From positions 1 to 14,580 of the forward strand of contig JAFZJK010000031.1 of assembly GCA_017553965.1 (NCBI GenBank): DNA of 14,580 nt. The letters are read 5' to 3'. The translations under genes were made by a program, and so were the position numbers. The notes beneath the pieces were generated by a model, which had not been told where the DNA came from, made no database searches, and saw only the letters and a program-made list of their open reading frames with translations. Positions within the stretch are counted from its first letter, which is position 1; every line of letters starts with the position of its first letter. Positions 13,003 to 14,580 of this stretch are shown here, in pieces. The DNA is from Lachnospiraceae bacterium. Its GTDB lineage: Bacteria; Bacillota_A; Clostridia; Lachnospirales; Lachnospiraceae.

Positions 13003-14580
13003 ATGAAAAAGAAGATACTGTTTTATATAATACTTAGTTTTGCATTTATATTCCTTTGTCTTGGGAAAGTTATTCCGGCAAAGGCTGATTATGATGCATC
13101 AAATGATGTTAAAGGTATTATAGACGGTATCATTTTTTTTAATACAGGAAACACAGAAGATTCAAGTGAAGCGGTTTCGAAAGAATCACGAGATATAAAG
13201 ATCAAAGAATATGTAGAAAATACTCTGCCTAATAACATCGGCGGCACAGCGGAATGGTATGCATTGGGACTTTATCAGTACGGAGATTATGATTTTACCG
13301 CATATAGAAAAGCGCTGGTAAATTACCTAAGTGAAAAAGAGATAGGCGGAGCTTCTACAAGACTTAAGTTTGCGTTGCTTTTGGCCTTTGTTTCCGATGA
13401 TGGTGATATAGACAAAGCAACAGGCAGATTATATGATTCGGATTTTATCGAAAAAGCTTTAAACGATGATTCCATAGGCGGACAGGGTATCATGAGCTAC
13501 GTGTTCGGCCTGCATCTGTATAATAACGGATATAAAGGTGCTGTTTCCGAAGAGGAGATAATCGATACATTCAGGGAACTTCAGCATGAGGATGGTGGCT
13601 GGTCTGTTATGGGGGATAACGGTGATGTGGACGTAACCGCCATGGTACTACAGGCACTGGCTCCATTGACTGATAAAGCTTTTGTACCGGATCCGGGAAA
13701 TACCGAGACAGGACTTACCGAATATACCGCATCTATCATTACGATGGCTAAACGAGGGATAGAGTTCTTATCGGAAAAACAGGATGATGATGGCGGATAT
13801 GCAGGTTTTGGAGTCAAAAATGCGGAGAGTACCGCACAGGTTATAGCAGCTATGTCAGCTCTGGGTATTGACTGTGCGACTGATGCAAGATTTGTAAAGA
13901 ACGGTAATTCACCTATAGACGGAATTGCTAAATTCAAACTGGAGGACGGCAGTTTTTCTCATGATGAAAGCGGGGTGTCAAGTCCATCCGCAACAGTACA
14001 GACCTTTTATTCCATGGTAGCTTATCTTAGGATGAAGGAAGGATTGTCACCTCTGTATGTGAAAGACAGTAATGAAAAGAAACTCGTCGAAATATACGGT
14101 GAGAAGATCAATACTGATACTCAGGATGAAAAAGATGGTAATGAACCCGGTATCAATACTGATAGTGACGGTAATAACGGGGATAAATCCGATGTAAATA
14201 ATAACGGCTTTAACAGTGATAGCAGTAATAAAAACGATGTCATTGATAAAACGCCAAATGATAACAATGTATCATCCGGTTCAGGTTACAAGCCTATTGC
14301 AATAGCGATACTTGCAGGTGTGTGTCTTTTGATATGCGGAATACTGTTTGCCCTTAAAAAGCATTGGAAAAACTTTCTGTTTGTCGGTATAGTTGGTATT
14401 ATCGGCGTATTGATCATCATACTCACCGATTTTTCCAAGCCTGAGGATTATTATGGAAAGGCTACCGACAAGGAAAATACGGTAGGTACCGTAACCATGT
14501 CCATACGCTGCGATATATTAAAGGATAAAGAACGTAACGAACATATACCTGAGGATTATTGTATACTCGATACCACGGAG
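13003..14580 (+). CDS. Transcobalamin-like membrane-anchored protein: alpha/alpha toroid plus DUF4430 domain (3' end outside window)
   Basis: Open from ATG 13003 to the window end, 526 residues visible. A signal peptide covers 1-28 (PAKA before Asp29). Residues ~75-345 form about six helical repeats of the terpenoid-cyclase/prenyltransferase toroid type: three IGG-starting units (near 79, 114, 157) and three with DGGW (198-201), DGGY (263-266) and DGSF (315-318), each followed by a helix such as TAMVLQALAPL. An Asn/Asp/Ser-rich linker spans ~360-428. Two hydrophobic helices (~431-451 and 457-475), separated by KKHWKN, form a membrane hairpin. From ~496, TVTMSIRCDILKD and IPEDYCILDTTE match the start of a DUF4430 domain. 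Both folded modules would face outward. An alpha-barrel followed by a DUF4430-type domain is the order in intrinsic factor and transcobalamin, so corrinoid capture is inferred. The ribosome site GGGACGG (12990-12996) is weak. Confidence 0.85.
   Translation, partial: MKKKILFYIILSFAFIFLCLGKVIPAKADYDASNDVKGIIDGIIFFNTGNTEDSSEAVSKESRDIKIKEYVENTLPNNIGGTAEWYALGLYQYGDYDFTAYRKALVNYLSEKEIGGASTRLKFALLLAFVSDDGDIDKATGRLYDSDFIEKALNDDSIGGQGIMSYVFGLHLYNNGYKGAVSEEEIIDTFRELQHEDGGWSVMGDNGDVDVTAMVLQALAPLTDKAFVPDPGNTETGLTEYTASIITMAKRGIEFLSEKQDDDGGYAGFGVKNAESTAQVIAAMSALGIDCATDARFVKNGNSPIDGIAKFKLEDGSFSHDESGVSSPSATVQTFYSMVAYLRMKEGLSPLYVKDSNEKKLVEIYGEKINTDTQDEKDGNEPGINTDSDGNNGDKSDVNNNGFNSDSSNKNDVIDKTPNDNNVSSGSGYKPIAIAILAGVCLLICGILFALKKHWKNFLFVGIVGIIGVLIIILTDFSKPEDYYGKATDKENTVGTVTMSIRCDILKDKERNEHIPEDYCILDTTE

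Overview
The window looks like a chromosomal segment of a Gram-positive, low-to-mid GC anaerobe of the Clostridia, most likely a gut or rumen Lachnospiraceae. This is inferred from strong AGGAGG-type ribosome sites, an occasional TTG start, a lysine/alanine-tailed HU, bacterial Ig-like (BIG2) surface proteins, polysaccharide-degrading lipoproteins and a cobalamin riboswitch placed before DUF4430-type surface proteins. No rRNA, tRNA, CRISPR array or insertion sequence was seen.

Layout. (1) 1-893: the 3' end of adenine deaminase and a clean terminator. (2) 962-2680: a GH43 arabinofuranosidase/xylosidase-like lipoprotein with a CBM6-like tail. (3) 2721-3247: the HU gene, preceded by helically phased A-tracts, a promoter and a 15-codon leader ORF whose stop overlaps the HU start (ATGA); it ends in an 18-bp palindrome and a terminator shared with the convergent gene. 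(4) 3246-5237, minus strand: a family 2 glycosyltransferase and an unrecognised acidic beta-rich protein whose 5' UTR can fold into a stem enclosing a possible pseudoknot. (5) 5291-11613, plus strand: a tightly packed run from one strong promoter, encoding an Ig-like/NlpC-P60 cell-wall hydrolase, an AI-2E family membrane protein, an intracellular GH2 glycosidase and an MTA/SAH-type nucleoside deaminase. (6) 11605-14580: a cobalamin riboswitch with an extra structured insertion, followed by two exported proteins.

The last block is the most interesting. The first protein (11985-12914) is secreted and carries a DUF4430-like domain with an EF-hand-like loop. The second (13003 to beyond the window end) has a signal peptide, about six alpha/alpha-toroid repeats, an Asn/Asp-rich linker, a two-helix membrane hairpin and the start of a DUF4430 domain. 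A six-repeat alpha barrel followed by a DUF4430-type beta domain is the architecture of animal intrinsic factor and transcobalamin. With a B12 riboswitch directly upstream, the simplest reading is a bacterial transcobalamin-like, cell-surface system for capturing cobalamin or related corrinoids. Ligand binding is inferred, not shown.

The other genes suggest use of plant hemicellulose (GH43, GH2), wall remodelling (NlpC/P60) and purine/SAH salvage (adenine deaminase, MTA/SAH deaminase). The last ORF is cut by the window edge, so any transporter partners lie outside what can be seen.
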